From Rhizobium acidisoli (GTDB lineage: Bacteria > Pseudomonadota > Alphaproteobacteria > Rhizobiales > Rhizobiaceae), in NCBI RefSeq assembly GCF_002531755.2, contig NZ_CP035001.1, positions 434,001 through 498,000 of the forward strand: DNA of 64,000 nucleotides, read 5' to 3'. The notes below the pieces were generated by a model. It had not been told where the DNA came from. It was given only the letters and a program-made list of their open reading frames with translations, and did no database searches. Positions 8,960 to 17,696 of the stretch are shown piece after piece; within the stretch, counting starts at the first letter, position 1; each line of letters opens with the position of its first letter. Position numbers and translations under genes: made by a program.

Positions 8960-9355
8960 ATGCGTAATAATATCAAACATCCACGCCGCCTGATGGCGAT
9001 TCTCGCGCTAGTCCTGCTTCCCGTCGGCGCCGTTGCGGCCGTGACGACTCCCAACCAATCTGACGAGGCGCAGCTTTGCGAAATCAAAGCAACGCCTGGA
9101 GCAGGTATGGTGAGATTGGATGCGCTCGTCCGCGCCGACAAGCACGTTGGCGGTACTTACACCTTCCATGTCGAGAAATCAGGGGATGGCGGAAGCTCCA
9201 CGATCAACCAGGGTGGCGACTTCGATTCCATAGCGGGACATACGGCTGTCCTCAGTTCCGTTTCGCTCGACTCCAAGGGAACCGAATACAAGGCGACACT
9301 GGATGTCGTGATCGGGGATAAGCGTTTCAGTTGCACGAAGACCGGCGGCAACTGA
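8960..9355 (+). CDS. csgH: CsgH-like curli chaperone
   Basis: A 131-residue secreted protein with a signal peptide (about 1-27) and a small beta-sandwich domain. The pattern CEIKATPGAGMVRLDALVRA, followed by GTYTFHVEKSGDGGSS, matches the alphaproteobacterial CsgH family, which inhibits premature CsgA fibre formation in the periplasm. Two cysteines (in LCEI and FSCTK) probably form a disulphide. GGGGA lies before the start. Its position between two curlin-repeat genes fits this role. A terminator hairpin follows at 9384-9413. Confidence 0.75.
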   Translation: MRNNIKHPRRLMAILALVLLPVGAVAAVTTPNQSDEAQLCEIKATPGAGMVRLDALVRADKHVGGTYTFHVEKSGDGGSSTINQGGDFDSIAGHTAVLSSVSLDSKGTEYKATLDVVIGDKRFSCTKTGGN

Positions 9356-9383
9356 ACGGCCTCCACACTCTGCAGATCTCTTG

Positions 9384-9413
9384 AAAAGGGTCGCCGGTTT
9401 TGGCGCCCTTTTT
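9384..9413 (+). terminator. Rho-independent terminator after csgH
   Basis: A GGG-T-CGCC stem pairs with GGCG-CCC around a GGTTTT loop and is followed by TTTTT. It lies 28 bp after the csgH stop, so the next curlin-like gene probably has its own promoter. Confidence 0.6.
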
Positions 9414-9528
9414 CTTCGACCAGGCGGCAACGACTGAACGACAACTGAACGGGCAATTCCGAACGGGTTCAGCTTGAAGATGCGAAAGTCGATCATCGGC
9501 CAAGTCCAGCCGGCAAATGGAGATCAGG

Positions 9529-9942
9529 ATGACCCGCAACGTGTTTAAGACCCTTACCGTCACTCTTCTTGCCGCGAGCCTGGGGCAAATAGCCTTGTCT
9601 GTGCCGGCCTATGCCGGCGGCCGGATCTCGTTCAATCTTGCGCCTGATAATGCCGAGGATGGGGGTCTTTTCTCAAGCGGACTGCACGTCTATTCGCTCT
9701 ACCGCGGCCTGAAAGACGCCGACATCCGGCAGTTGGGCCGGGGTAACGCCGCCGGCATCGCCCAAATCGGCCGCGGCAACCTCGGCTTCATCCAGCAACG
9801 GGGCAGCGGTCATTCCGCAACCTTGCGGCAGAATGGCAACAACAATGCCTATGGCATTTTCCAGTATGGGCGAAATACTGAAACCGACGTGGTGCAGGAT
9901 GGGGATAACGGCAGCGGCGCTACCTTCAGCTATGGCTGGTAA
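9529..9942 (+). CDS. Second curlin-repeat protein (possible CsgB-like nucleator)
   Basis: A 137-residue secreted protein with a signal peptide ending near PAYA-GG. The C-terminal half has curlin-type repeats (IRQLGRGNAAGIAQIGRGN, LRQNGNNNAYGIFQYGRN). The N-terminal third of the mature part is non-repetitive, which is more like a nucleator or minor subunit than a main fibre subunit. The start at 9529 is preferred over 9517 because GGAG lies 8 bp upstream. Assignment as CsgB is inference from order and repeats. Confidence 0.7.
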   Translation: MTRNVFKTLTVTLLAASLGQIALSVPAYAGGRISFNLAPDNAEDGGLFSSGLHVYSLYRGLKDADIRQLGRGNAAGIAQIGRGNLGFIQQRGSGHSATLRQNGNNNAYGIFQYGRNTETDVVQDGDNGSGATFSYGW

Positions 9943-10149
9943 GGCAACTCACAACAGTCGGGGCGAGGTCACGTCCTTTCATCCATGGCTTACCCGCAAT
10001 TCAAACCTCGGAACCTCGGCCGGTCATAAGACAAATCCGAATGTGTATCGCCGCCGGTCAGATCGCGGAACCGCCACCTCGCCGAAGCGTTTCTTGCTCA
10101 CATCGGACACTACCGGCATCCCGCTGGCACTTCCGAACCGGAGGTAATC

Positions 10150-10521
10150 ATGAAAACGCTGATCGTCTCCATTGGCCTGTTGGCTGCAACCGTCTTTTCG
10201 GCCTTTGCAGCGGAACCGGCAAAAATGGTCGATACGAAGATGGGTAAGATCCTGGCAGACGCCAAAGGTATGACACTCTATACGTTCGACAAGGACGCCA
10301 TGGGCAAATCAAACTGCGACGATGCCTGCTTGAAGAAATGGCCGGCCTTCCACGCCGCCGCCAAGGCCAAGGCCGAAGGCGAATGGTCACTCGTCAAGGC
10401 GGCCGACGGCAAGGAAATGTGGGCTTATGAAGGTAAGCCGCTTTACACCTTCGTCGGAGACAAGAAGCCTGGCGATATGACCGGCGATGGCGTCGGCGGC
10501 GTTTGGCATGTTGCCAAGTAG
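10150..10521 (+). CDS. Secreted COG4315-type repeat protein
   Basis: A 123-residue protein with a signal peptide (1-20). It contains the family phrases GMTLYTFDKD...CDDACLKKWPAF and KPLYTFVGDKKPGDMTGDGVGGVWHV, a duplicated beta-rich unit of the secreted lipoprotein-like family. Members are periplasmic with no firmly known activity. Two cysteines (CDDAC) likely form a disulphide. GGAGG lies 6 bp before the ATG. The gene stands alone after the amyloid genes. Confidence 0.8.
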   Translation: MKTLIVSIGLLAATVFSAFAAEPAKMVDTKMGKILADAKGMTLYTFDKDAMGKSNCDDACLKKWPAFHAAAKAKAEGEWSLVKAADGKEMWAYEGKPLYTFVGDKKPGDMTGDGVGGVWHVAK

Positions 10522-10833
10522 CCCGGCGCACTGGAGCCTTTCAGGGCTGAATTGAAAGGCCGAAACTGGGATGAGGGCCATGATCCATTCGTGTGCGCCC
10601 CTCACCCCTGTCCGACATCGACACAGCGCCCCTTCGCCGGCGTTTGCGGAACCGACCACAGACTGCCTTCGATGTTCAGTCGATCGACCGCCAAGTTTTC
10701 AAGAACTAGCGAGCCGGTTCGCGCGTTCGGAAGCTCTGAACGTTGTGGCCGGATTCCAGCTGCGCCCCACCGCTTCTCGCAACGAACCTGCGGTCCCAGT
10801 CGTGCCGTGGCGTTGAAGAATATCTCCTGCCAC
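10522..10833. other. No gene seen
   Basis: About 310 bp between convergent genes. Frames are short and unconvincing, and no strong hairpin terminator was found. Confidence 0.4.
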
Positions 10834-11028
10834 TCAGTGAGAGGTAATCGCGCGACCGCTGGACGCGAGATGCTCTGTAATGGCGCGCCGGATTTCGGTA
10901 ACCGTGTCAAAGAGCCTGTTGTCCAAGTCGATGACATTGAAGCGGACAGCGATGAATTTGAGGCGGTTTTCGACAGGGACCGCGATCCCGACTTCCTGAC
11001 CGTTGAATACGACAGCTTGCTTTTGCAT
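10834..11028 (-). CDS. Small conserved-looking rhizobial protein
   Basis: A 64-residue protein (MQKQAVVFNGQEVGIAVPVE at the start). It has short beta strands followed by a helix containing the phrase FDTVTEIRRAITEHL. GAGG lies 7 bp before the chosen ATG; the same frame continues upstream without a ribosome site. Codon use is consistent with a real gene. Function unknown; I recognise the pattern from rhizobial small proteins but not a named family. Confidence 0.55.
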   Translation of the reverse strand: MQKQAVVFNGQEVGIAVPVENRLKFIAVRFNVIDLDNRLFDTVTEIRRAITEHLASSGRAITSH

Positions 11029-11547
11029 GCCGAACCTCGGGCGCGCCGCACGGGAGCACCATCTTAGAAAACGGAACAAAGGGTCTACGACGAGACGCAT
11101 CTACGTCGTAGGTCGGTATCGGATCGAGACGAGATCACGCACTCGCTGCACCATTGCGAAGAAACGAAGTCGGACAAACAATGTCATCATCCTCCCTCAA
11201 GCGAGGTTAAACGACCGTTGAGTTTCGCCTCCGAGGGTCGGTTATTTCGGAGCTCTTCTGTAAAAAAACGTAGTCGAGAAACCCAGACTAAGCAACTGAT
11301 TTTTGTTATTATTTAGGGTTTTGAATCGTATGACAATTACCGCAAGTGCGAAGTAACAAATGATGTACGTTCGTCTGCCCATCGTCGAAGGTCCGCCGAC
11401 AGCTTTACTGGCGATATGGCATATCAGCAAATGTCCCGAGGCAAGCCTGCAGGCCAGATAATCGCGCATCTGCTCCGCGCTGCAAGACCTCAAACGCGCT
11501 TGTCTGAGTTCTTTCGTATGTCGCTGATCCTGGCCAAACGCATGCTT
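11029..11547. other. No gene seen
   Basis: About 520 bp with an AT-rich core (11260-11340) and no convincing frame. It may contain promoters for the leftward small gene. Confidence 0.4.
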
Positions 11548-11713
11548 ACGTTGCTCGAGCTGGCCGCGGAGGTTCACAAACGCGCCTGACATGAAGGTCG
11601 TCTTGGCGACGGGATACGCGGAGCTGCCGAAGGGTGGGGACACGACGTCGATCCGGCTTGCCAAGCCCTTCACCCAAGATCAACTCGCCGCCGTGTTGGC
11701 CGAGGCTATCGAC
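11548..11713 (+). pseudogene. Response-regulator receiver remnant
   Basis: The end of a receiver domain is readable. LELAAEVHKRA lies in one frame up to 11587, and PDMKVVLATGYAELP...RLAKPFTQDQL continues in another, giving the beta4, Lys (LAKPF) and alpha5 regions. The phospho-acceptor aspartate and first half are missing. Joining the two frames needs an indel near 11586. The remnant reads without a stop into the next small gene, so an artificial fusion protein is possible. It was probably the tail of a hybrid kinase or orphan regulator. Confidence 0.6.
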
Positions 11714-12016
11714 ATGTCAAATGACCCAAAAGAGTTTTTTGCCAGCTCGAATGGTGACACATGGCACCTTGTCTACGATGGAGTGACCGGTGAGCCGACC
11801 GTCCTTCATCGCGCGAACATGGCTTCCGGCGGGGCGGAAACGAGGATGCAGGTAGGAAGATTTCTTGAGATCGCCGGCAGTCATCCACAAGGACAAGCTC
11901 TCCGTGACATCCTGGTCGAGCTCAGTTCCAGCGAAGCTGTCGATGGTGCTGCTGTCGAGCGTAAACCGAAATATGACTTCCCATGGGCGCCGAGAACTGG
12001 TCACACCGGCGACTAA
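11714..12016 (+). CDS. Small unknown protein
   Basis: A 100-residue protein starting MSNDPKEFFASSNGDTWHLV. It has a short beta-hairpin-like region (NGDTWHLVYDGVTGEPTVLHRAN) and a helical part (QVGRFLEIAGSHPQGQALRDILVEL). This layout is common in rhizobial plasmid small proteins, whose function is unknown. The ATG lies directly after the receiver remnant and in frame with it, so a fusion cannot be excluded. The C-terminus is basic. No operon partner. Confidence 0.55.
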   Translation: MSNDPKEFFASSNGDTWHLVYDGVTGEPTVLHRANMASGGAETRMQVGRFLEIAGSHPQGQALRDILVELSSSEAVDGAAVERKPKYDFPWAPRTGHTGD

Positions 12017-12033
12017 ACAACGCTGCTCACGCG

Positions 12034-12297
12034 CTAGTAGGTAAAGGAAGTCAGTAGCGTTGTTACGAAATTGCTGGCGCGTTCCTTGACCAGGACTTCG
12101 GTCCATTCGTCCGTGCCGCGGAGCCTTAGGTCGGTGTAAATGCTATCGACCGCGGCTTCTTCGATCCGCTTGATATGCCCTTTGAACGCGTCCTCACCGC
12201 CGGCATGGTACATGTCGCGGATGATCATCCGCAATATTTCCTGAATCGCGATCTGCCAGGATGTGTTGATCGCCTGGATGTCTTTGGTATCAGGCAC
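12034..12297 (-). CDS. Small helical protein, GTG start
   Basis: An 87-residue helical protein (INTSWQIAIQEILRMIIRDMY and so on) of unknown function. It starts with GTG preceded by AAGGAGC at ideal spacing, which decides the start. The stop at 12034 lies 18 bp from the convergent gene. Highly charged, no membrane segment, no known motif. Confidence 0.6.
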   Translation of the reverse strand: MPDTKDIQAINTSWQIAIQEILRMIIRDMYHAGGEDAFKGHIKRIEEAAVDSIYTDLRLRGTDEWTEVLVKERASNFVTTLLTSFTY

Positions 12298-12354
12298 TTC
12301 GAAGCTCCTTGGTTAGAGTGAAGCTTAGCAGGCCGCCCCATCAAGAGGAGACGA

Positions 12355-12520
12355 TCAGCTTCGCTTGACGCGTTTCGCAGACGCCAACATCGCCGAAGCG
12401 TGATCGGCAAATTCCTTCGCGAGACGGGCCTCGCGCAGGCGCAACGTCTTCGCATCGCGGGATTGCGCGACGGCGTCCAGTTCCTCTTTCGCCTTGTCCT
12501 TGGCGAAAAACGGTGCCTGG
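12355..12520 (-). pseudogene. 3' part of a 73-residue gene split by the IS256 element
   Basis: This segment encodes LQAPFFAKDKAKEELDAV and on to SAKRVKRS and a stop. It is the C-terminal 54 or so residues of a small basic helical protein. Removing the element and one target duplication joins it perfectly in frame to 13960-14015, giving 74 codons including the stop. Function unknown. The insertion is therefore recent enough that no further mutation has broken the frame. Confidence 0.8.
12513..12520. repeat. Left target-site duplication of the IS256 element
   Basis: GTGCCTGG directly precedes the element and is repeated at 13952-13959. Confidence 0.9.
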
Positions 12521-13951
12521 GATCGTGTCCATGGGAGTGGTGTAGCTGACGGCTGATTGCCGTGCTTTCCGACGTTGGGTCGGAGGGGATTTCAGCGTGC
12601 CACAGCGGGCAGACTGATTTGGGGATCATCGCTCATTTGTGCCATGGTCTCAAGCGTCATGTACCTGGCGCGCTGGACGGCCCATTCATCATTCTGTTCG
12701 AGCAGCAGTGCACCGACGAGACGGACGATGGCTTCGTCGTTGGGAAAGATGCCGACGACCTCCGTTCGTCGCTTGATTTCGCCGTTGAGACGTTCGATTG
12801 GATTCGTTGAGTGAAGCTTCGCCCGGTGCTCTTTCGGGAAGGTCATGTAGGCGAGCACGTCCTCTTCAGCGTCGTCCAGGATGGTGGCGAGCTTCGGCAC
12901 TTTCGGTCTGATCTGATCAGCGACGCTGCGCCATTGAGCGCTGGCGGCCTCCGGCGTCTCCTGGGCAAAGGCGGTGGCGATGAAGGCCGAGACGACCCGC
13001 CTGCCACTCTTTCCAGCATGCGCCAGTACGTTCCTCATGAAGTGAACCCGGCACCGTTGCCAGGTGGCGTTGAGAACCTTGGTGACGGCGGCCTTGAGCC
13101 CTTCATGCGCATCGGAGACAACAAGCTTCACACCACGTAATCCTCGACGTGTCAGCCTGCGCAGGAATTCCGTCCAGATCGGCTCGGCTTCCGACGTGCC
13201 GACTTCCATTCCCAGGACCTCGCGTCGACCATCGCTGTTGACGCCGACGGCGATGATAACAGCAACGGAAACGATGCGGCCGCCGCGCCGGACTTTGAGG
13301 TAGGTCGCATCCACCCATACATACGGCCACTCGCCTTCAATTGGCCTGTCGAGGAACGCTTTGACCTTGACGTCGATCTCTTCGCATAGACGGCTCACCT
13401 GGCTTTTGGAGATGCCAGACATGCCCATGGCCTTGACCAAGTCGTCGACAGAGCGTGTTGATATCCCTTGAATATACGCTTCCTGGATAACCGCCGTCAG
13501 GGCCTTTTCCGCCATCCGACGCGGTTCGAGAAAGCTCGGGAAGTAGCTGCCCTTGCGCAGCTTCGGAATGCGAAGCTCGACGGTTCCGGCGCGCGTCTCC
13601 CAATCGCGGTCACGGTAGCCATTGCGTTGAGCGAGCCGCATCGGGTTCTTCTCACCGAAGTCAGCACCCGTGGCCGAGCCGACTTCCAACTCCATCAGCC
13701 GCTCGGCGGCAAAGCCAATCATCTCACGCAATAAATCTGCATCCGCGCTCTTCTCAACGAGGGAGCGCACGTTCATCATGTCATTGGTCATCGGTGGTCT
13801 TTCCGTCAGGTTGGTCTTGAACAACCCGACCCTAGCGGAAAACACTGATGGCCGCCCGCAAAGCCGATCACCCGCTACAGCGCAGCGAGAAGCGCGCGGG
13901 CACTCGGCTTTGCTACCTCCCGTCAGCTACACCACTTGCCGGGACACGATC
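12521..13951 (-). mobile_element. Complete IS256-family insertion sequence
   Basis: The element is 1431 bp. The ends share GATCGTGTCC as outermost bases, followed after a 5-bp variable stretch by AGTGGTGTAGCTGACGG (left 12536-12552, mirrored on the right at about 13920-13936). A perfect 8-bp duplication GTGCCTGG flanks it. One intact transposase gene fills it. Element and duplication are undamaged, suggesting recent and possibly active transposition. Confidence 0.92.
12592..13791 (-). CDS. tnp: IS256-family transposase
   Basis: A 399-residue DDE transposase (mutator type) that cuts and pastes or copies the surrounding element. Catalytic residues are seen as D161 (WVDATYLK), D227 (VVSDAHEG) and E333 ([10 protein letters not shown]). 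The N-terminal part includes the conserved [23 protein letters not shown]. The start [14 protein letters not shown] is chosen as the family start; the frame is open 18 codons upstream. Intact and of normal length. Confidence 0.95.
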   Translation of the reverse strand: MTNDMMNVRSLVEKSADADLLREMIGFAAERLMELEVGSATGADFGEKNPMRLAQRNGYRDRDWETRAGTVELRIPKLRKGSYFPSFLEPRRMAEKALTAVIQEAYIQGISTRSVDDLVKAMGMSGISKSQVSRLCEEIDVKVKAFLDRPIEGEWPYVWVDATYLKVRRGGRIVSVAVIIAVGVNSDGRREVLGMEVGTSEAEPIWTEFLRRLTRRGLRGVKLVVSDAHEGLKAAVTKVLNATWQRCRVHFMRNVLAHAGKSGRRVVSAFIATAFAQETPEAASAQWRSVADQIRPKVPKLATILDDAEEDVLAYMTFPKEHRAKLHSTNPIERLNGEIKRRTEVVGIFPNDEAIVRLVGALLLEQNDEWAVQRARYMTLETMAQMSDDPQISLPAVAR

Positions 13952-14015
13952 GTGCCTGGAGGTTGCCGAAGGCGGTTTCCGCCTGCTGGCGCGATTTGCT
14001 GTATGTTTCAGTCAT
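13952..14015 (-). pseudogene. 5' part of the gene split by the IS256 element
   Basis: It begins with ATG at 14013-14015 and encodes MTETYSKSRQQAETAFGNL before running into the element. With 12355-12520 it forms a 73-residue basic protein. Bases 13952-13959 are the second copy of the target duplication. The full-length product is helical, alanine- and lysine-rich and of unknown function. Confidence 0.75.
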
Positions 14016-14051
14016 TGGAATTCCAGTCCGCGAAGTTCGGAGGGTGCAAGC

Positions 14052-14080
14052 AAAAAGGCCAGGCGGTGAGCCTGGCCTTT
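14052..14080 (-). terminator. Terminator downstream of the cold-shock gene
   Basis: GGCCAGGC (14057-14064) pairs with GCCTGGCC (14070-14077). Read leftward, the stem ends in TTTTTG, as expected for termination of the leftward cold-shock transcript about 65 bp after its stop. Confidence 0.7.
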
Positions 14081-14144
14081 GAATTGATATCGTGCTTCCG
14101 GCAGTGCCAGTACATCCGTGGTCAAAGGAAAGCAGATATCGATA

Positions 14145-14354
14145 TTAGGCGTTCTGCAGATTGCAGGCCGACATCTTGCCCGACTTCATGTCGCGCTCGA
14201 GGTCGTAGCCGATCTTCTGGCCTTCGACGATTTCACGCATTCCGGCGCGCTCGACGGCAGAGATGTGAACGAAGGCGTCAGCGCCGCCGTTGTCAGGCTG
14301 AATGAAGCCGAAACCCTTGGTGGAATTGAACCATTTTACTGTGCCAGTGGTCAT
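14145..14354 (-). CDS. Cold-shock domain protein (CspA-like)
   Basis: A 69-residue single cold-shock domain that binds single-stranded nucleic acid as an RNA chaperone. RNP1 is KGFGFIQPD and RNP2 is DAFVHISAVE. The start MTTGTVKWFNSTKG is the family start. A gene-free leader of about 350 bp precedes it, as is usual for cold-shock mRNAs with long untranslated leaders. A terminator lies downstream. Intact. Confidence 0.93.
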   Translation of the reverse strand: MTTGTVKWFNSTKGFGFIQPDNGGADAFVHISAVERAGMREIVEGQKIGYDLERDMKSGKMSACNLQNA

Positions 14355-14704
14355 GATGAACCCTTTCGTAGCAATAGCGATAGATAACCGCAGCGTAAGA
14401 GGCGCTGCAGACGGTGATAGCGATTTTTGAAAGGGAAGTTCGTTCAAGGCGCGGTGCCAATCGCGCGGTAACCAAAGCTCAGCAAGCAAATCTCGATGAC
14501 GACATCTATAGGCGAACCGGCCGAGCCGGTCAACGAAAAGTTTTCGGGTCCTCGCAGATTCACCTTTAGATTGCTTCGGCTCCCGGCCACGTCAAGAGTA
14601 GACGACTTCAGAACGGGGCTAAGAAATGATGCCGAAACATAGCAGCGGCAAAGCAGGCCGCAAGGCAATGGGACCTATGGAGAATTCAGCCAGCTCAGTC
14701 GCCA
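14355..14704. other. Long leader region of the cold-shock gene
   Basis: About 350 bp without a gene between the kinase stop and the cold-shock start. Cold-shock mRNAs often carry long structured leaders. No classical cold box was recognised by eye. Confidence 0.4.
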
Positions 14705-15703
14705 TCAGGCGACAAGACGGGCCTTGCTGATAACAAGGGTGATGATTGCTCCTGCCTCGGACCAGTCGTAACTGATGGTGCCGGCAAGTTGACCAGCAAC
14801 GGCCCTCCTGACCATAGAACTGCCGAAACCGCTTCCGCCGTTCGGGGTTTTGACAGGCGGACCGCCACGCTCCGTCCATATGATCGTCAGGTCCTGTTCG
14901 CCGTCACTGCCGGATACATCCAGGGTGCCGGCAGGAACGGAAAGGGCGCCGTATTTGAGCGAGTTGGTGGCGAGCTCGTGAATGATCAGCGCCATCGTGG
15001 TTGCCGTTCCTTCACCGACGCTCATCCGTGGCACCGAGACCCTGATGCGCCGATCGAACGCGCCATTGTCGTCGTAAGGTGCAAGAAGCACGGTTATCAG
15101 ATCACCGATCAACGCTGCCTTTCCCTCGTGACCCGGCAAAGGCCGAACCAAGTCATGGGCGCGGCCCAAGGCCGTCAGCCGCTGGATCAGTTCGCGGGCC
15201 ATGTCGGTTGTCGTCGATGTCGAGCGGGACGTCATGGTGGTAAGACTGGTGGTGATGGTCAGAAGATTCTTTACGCGATGGCTCATTTCGCCGGCGAGCA
15301 GTTCATGCCCCTCCTCGGCCTGTTTTCGGCCAGTGACATCGAGAAAAATCCCAAACATCGTATCTTTGACCTTACCCAGGTCGCTCCCCTGCCCGCGCGC
15401 CGACACCCAGCGCACGAGGTCGTTCAGCAGAATGCGGAAATCGATTTCGTAGCGCCCGACCTGGGCCCTTGTGGCGGAGAAGGCTGCTCTGACGCGATCG
15501 CGGTCGGCGGGATGAATCCGGGACGACAGATCCTCGAACGTGATCTCCGGACTTTGAGGCAGGCCCCATATTTCGAAGGCCCGTTCATCCATCGCGAACT
15601 TGTCGGTTTCGACGTTCCACGACCACAGAGCGACCCCGGCTGCATCGATCGCGCTTCGCAGATGGTTTTCTTTCCAAAGGGAGTGGTCGTCTCGGGTCGC
15701 CAA
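14705..15703 (-). CDS. PAS-containing HWE/HisKA_2-type sensor histidine kinase
   Basis: A 332-residue soluble kinase. A PAS domain (about 18-125) with WSWNVETDKFAMDERAFEIWG may bind a ligand or sense light or redox. The phospho-acceptor is H142 in EMSHRVKNLLTI. The ATPase domain has IIHELATNSLKYGAL and GSGFGSSMVRRAV. Family members phosphorylate stand-alone receivers. No membrane helix. The start is TTG with GGAGG 6 bp upstream, which decides it over internal codons. No response regulator is adjacent; a decayed receiver lies at 11.5 kb. Confidence 0.88.
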   Translation of the reverse strand: MATRDDHSLWKENHLRSAIDAAGVALWSWNVETDKFAMDERAFEIWGLPQSPEITFEDLSSRIHPADRDRVRAAFSATRAQVGRYEIDFRILLNDLVRWVSARGQGSDLGKVKDTMFGIFLDVTGRKQAEEGHELLAGEMSHRVKNLLTITTSLTTMTSRSTSTTTDMARELIQRLTALGRAHDLVRPLPGHEGKAALIGDLITVLLAPYDDNGAFDRRIRVSVPRMSVGEGTATTMALIIHELATNSLKYGALSVPAGTLDVSGSDGEQDLTIIWTERGGPPVKTPNGGSGFGSSMVRRAVAGQLAGTISYDWSEAGAIITLVISKARLVA

Positions 15704-15845
15704 CTCGTGCCTCCGGTATCAGGTTGAAACAAAACTAAATATCCCGATGAGCTTGCACGGGATCGTTCGCGGCGCGGTAGCGTAAGTTTGATTCCGCCAG
15801 CGTTCAAGTGGGAACAAGCCGGTCGAACTGACGACACGCCTTTAT

Positions 15846-16098
15846 TCAACAAAGATAGCGCAGTGGCAGCCTAAAGGTGGCTGTCAGTCCATCCGCCCTC
15901 CAGTTATAGGAAGCTGTCCCTTGGAATTGAACTTCAACTGTCCGTCTTGTCAGTCTCGATCCGAAGCCGGTTTGCGTGGGTTCAGTGATGCCGATCCCGC
16001 CAGTCTCCCTGCCAATGTATTCGAAGAGCGTCGGAAACGATCCATGAAATCTCGAGCTGCCTCTGGCTTATCCCGAGCGCTCCATATTTTGCGGCACT
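15846..16098 (-). pseudogene. C-terminal remnant of a second HWE histidine kinase
   Basis: Leftward reading gives SAAKYGALGISQRQLEISW...LRIHWQG in one frame, then ETGGIGITEPTQTGFGSRL...RRTVEVQFQGTASYNW and RADGLTATFRLPLRYLC plus a stop in another. This is the ATPase tail of an HWE kinase with one frameshift near 16030. The N-terminal domains are gone. It lies upstream of the intact kinase gene and may come from a former tandem pair. Confidence 0.65.
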
Positions 16099-16207
16099 AA
16101 GACGACGCTTCGTGATAGGAGGGATCGACGATCATCCAGCACCAAGATCAGAGCCCGTTTCACCAACTAGGCTCCGTTCGCGATAGCTTCCCAAGAAAGA
16201 GAATTGA

Positions 16208-16510
16208 ATGGACGTAAAATACCCGAAGACGAGAGCCGATATTTTTGAAGCCGTCAGGGCTCTGTCGACTTCCCCCGACTCCATCCAGTCGCGATTGATC
16301 GAAGCCACGAGGAGCTTGCTCGCCGTCACCATCGAAGAATTTGCTGGCGATCTGGAGCTGACGATCAAGTTTACCCGGCTGCTCGACCTGATTGCAGTCG
16401 ATCACGGTGACGTCGAAGCTGTGGCGGTTGAGACAGCAGCTTACATGAGCGACACCCAGGCAAGCATAATTGCAGACCTAATTTGCGATCTTCTCTACGA
16501 GATCGCCTAA
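16208..16510 (+). CDS. Unknown helical protein
   Basis: A 100-residue, mostly helical acidic protein (MDVKYPKTRADIFEAVRAL and on). The start has only a weak AAGAGA-like ribosome site. No membrane segment or known motif. Codon use is consistent with a gene, and it sits alone between remnants. Function unknown. Confidence 0.5.
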   Translation: MDVKYPKTRADIFEAVRALSTSPDSIQSRLIEATRSLLAVTIEEFAGDLELTIKFTRLLDLIAVDHGDVEAVAVETAAYMSDTQASIIADLICDLLYEIA

Positions 16511-16739
16511 CTCAACGCCTCGTTCGACAGCAGCCTCTGAAGTCGCTCAGGCAGGGCTGCCGAACACGATTAGATTAGGAGCATTGATTTCCGGAAAATG
16601 CACTCCAACTTTTGCACAGTTCAATGATGCGGACCGCTGTGCACGCTGTACCCAAATTTCAGACGCTACCGCCTCCGCCGCGCGGCTTGATCACCACTGG
16701 ACAGTGCTTGACATCTGTACGGGCATCGCTGTTAGCTTG

Positions 16740-16932
16740 GGCGCAACGCCCGCATTCAGGCCTTGGCTGGCTGACACCTGCCGAGTTCGCTCAGACAATA
16801 AACCCGCGACGTGATGCGGTGCTGCGCAGCCGGAACGGCTCCGCACCGCAACCCGCCGCTACCGCCCCGAATACCGAAACCAAAAACCGCTGGAGCGAAC
16901 TCAAAATTGGATAAAACTTGGGGGCAAGGTCA
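16740..16932 (+). pseudogene. 3' end of an IS3-family transposase and element end
   Basis: RPHSGLGWLTPAEFAQTINPRRD is the C-terminal tail of an IS3-family (IS407-like) OrfB, ending NRWSELKIG and a stop at 16914. The following bases to 16932 end in GGGGGCAAGGTCA, an IS3-type terminal sequence. Nothing of the catalytic core remains. A second copy of this end lies at 31270-31322. Confidence 0.65.
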
Positions 16933-17062
16933 GATGGCTGCAACCATCCTCTCCTTTCGGTAAGGCTACCGTGAAAAACTACGGAAGTTGCGCAACATGC
17001 AACGTGTCAATATCCACGGTTCCCGGCGGACGTTCGTCCGCGTCACTAACCGGATCTAAGAA

Positions 17063-17353
17063 ATGACCGCAACCGACACCGCCACCCTCCTCGAAGACGC
17101 CGCCGATCGGATTGCTGACATCTCCCGACCAGATCTGCAGATCATGCTTCGGCGGGCTGCGCTGAGGCTGCGCAACGCCTCGGCCGTCTCGATGGATGAT
17201 GATGTGGAAGAAGTCCTTCGTGACCTGGCTGGCGAGTTCGGACTGACGCGCAACGACACCATCAGGTTCATCGTCAGGGAATGGATGGCTAAGAACACCT
17301 ATCTGCCGGTGCATATGCTAGATAAAGACGGGGATGTAGACGGGAACACGTGA
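17063..17353 (+). CDS. Small unknown protein
   Basis: A 96-residue protein with an N-terminal helix (TATLLEDAADRIADI) and a segment LAGEFGLTRNDTIRFIVREWMAKN. The latter resembles a helix-turn-helix or ribbon-helix-helix arrangement, so DNA binding is possible but unproven. The C-terminus is acidic. Unknown family. It stands just left of the interrupted DUF6894 gene, which faces it. Confidence 0.5.
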   Translation: MTATDTATLLEDAADRIADISRPDLQIMLRRAALRLRNASAVSMDDDVEEVLRDLAGEFGLTRNDTIRFIVREWMAKNTYLPVHMLDKDGDVDGNT

Positions 17354-17395
17354 GCCGCGGGTCACAACTGCGACTGCGACCCCACTCCCAAATTG

Positions 17396-17613
17396 CTAGC
17401 GAGCCTGACGGAACGTCACGACAGAAAGGGTTATGCCGGCCTCATTGCAAATTTCAATTGCATAACCCGAAACATCCCGCCCGTCGCCGGCCGCCCTCCT
17501 CATATACTCCTTTGCAAGCGCCATGGCTTCTGCGCGAGCATCGTCCAAAGAGGCAAAATCTGCTTTCGCAAGATCGTTCACCGCGCCGACCGGCGTTATC
17601 AGGTGGAAAATGT
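17396..17613 (-). pseudogene. 3' part of a DUF6894-family gene split by IS66
   Basis: It encodes FHLITPVGAVNDLAKADFAS...FRQAR and a stop, the body of a DUF6894 protein (small rhizobial proteins of unknown function). Joined with 20181-20199 after removing the IS66 element and one duplication, it gives a perfect 78-residue protein. The insertion removes the first nine residues and the native start. Confidence 0.8.
17606..17613. repeat. Left target-site duplication of IS66 copy 1
   Basis: GAAAATGT, repeated exactly at 20173-20180. Confidence 0.9.
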
Positions 17614-17696
17614 GTAAGCGCGAATTTCTATGCGCCTTCTGAGGCGCAGTGCTCTGATGCATGAAGTGTCCACCAAAAATAGGTGGACACCAAATC

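Noticed and set aside
14789..15727. Rightward 312-codon frame
   Set aside because: Antisense to the HWE kinase, whose motifs are clear on the other strand.
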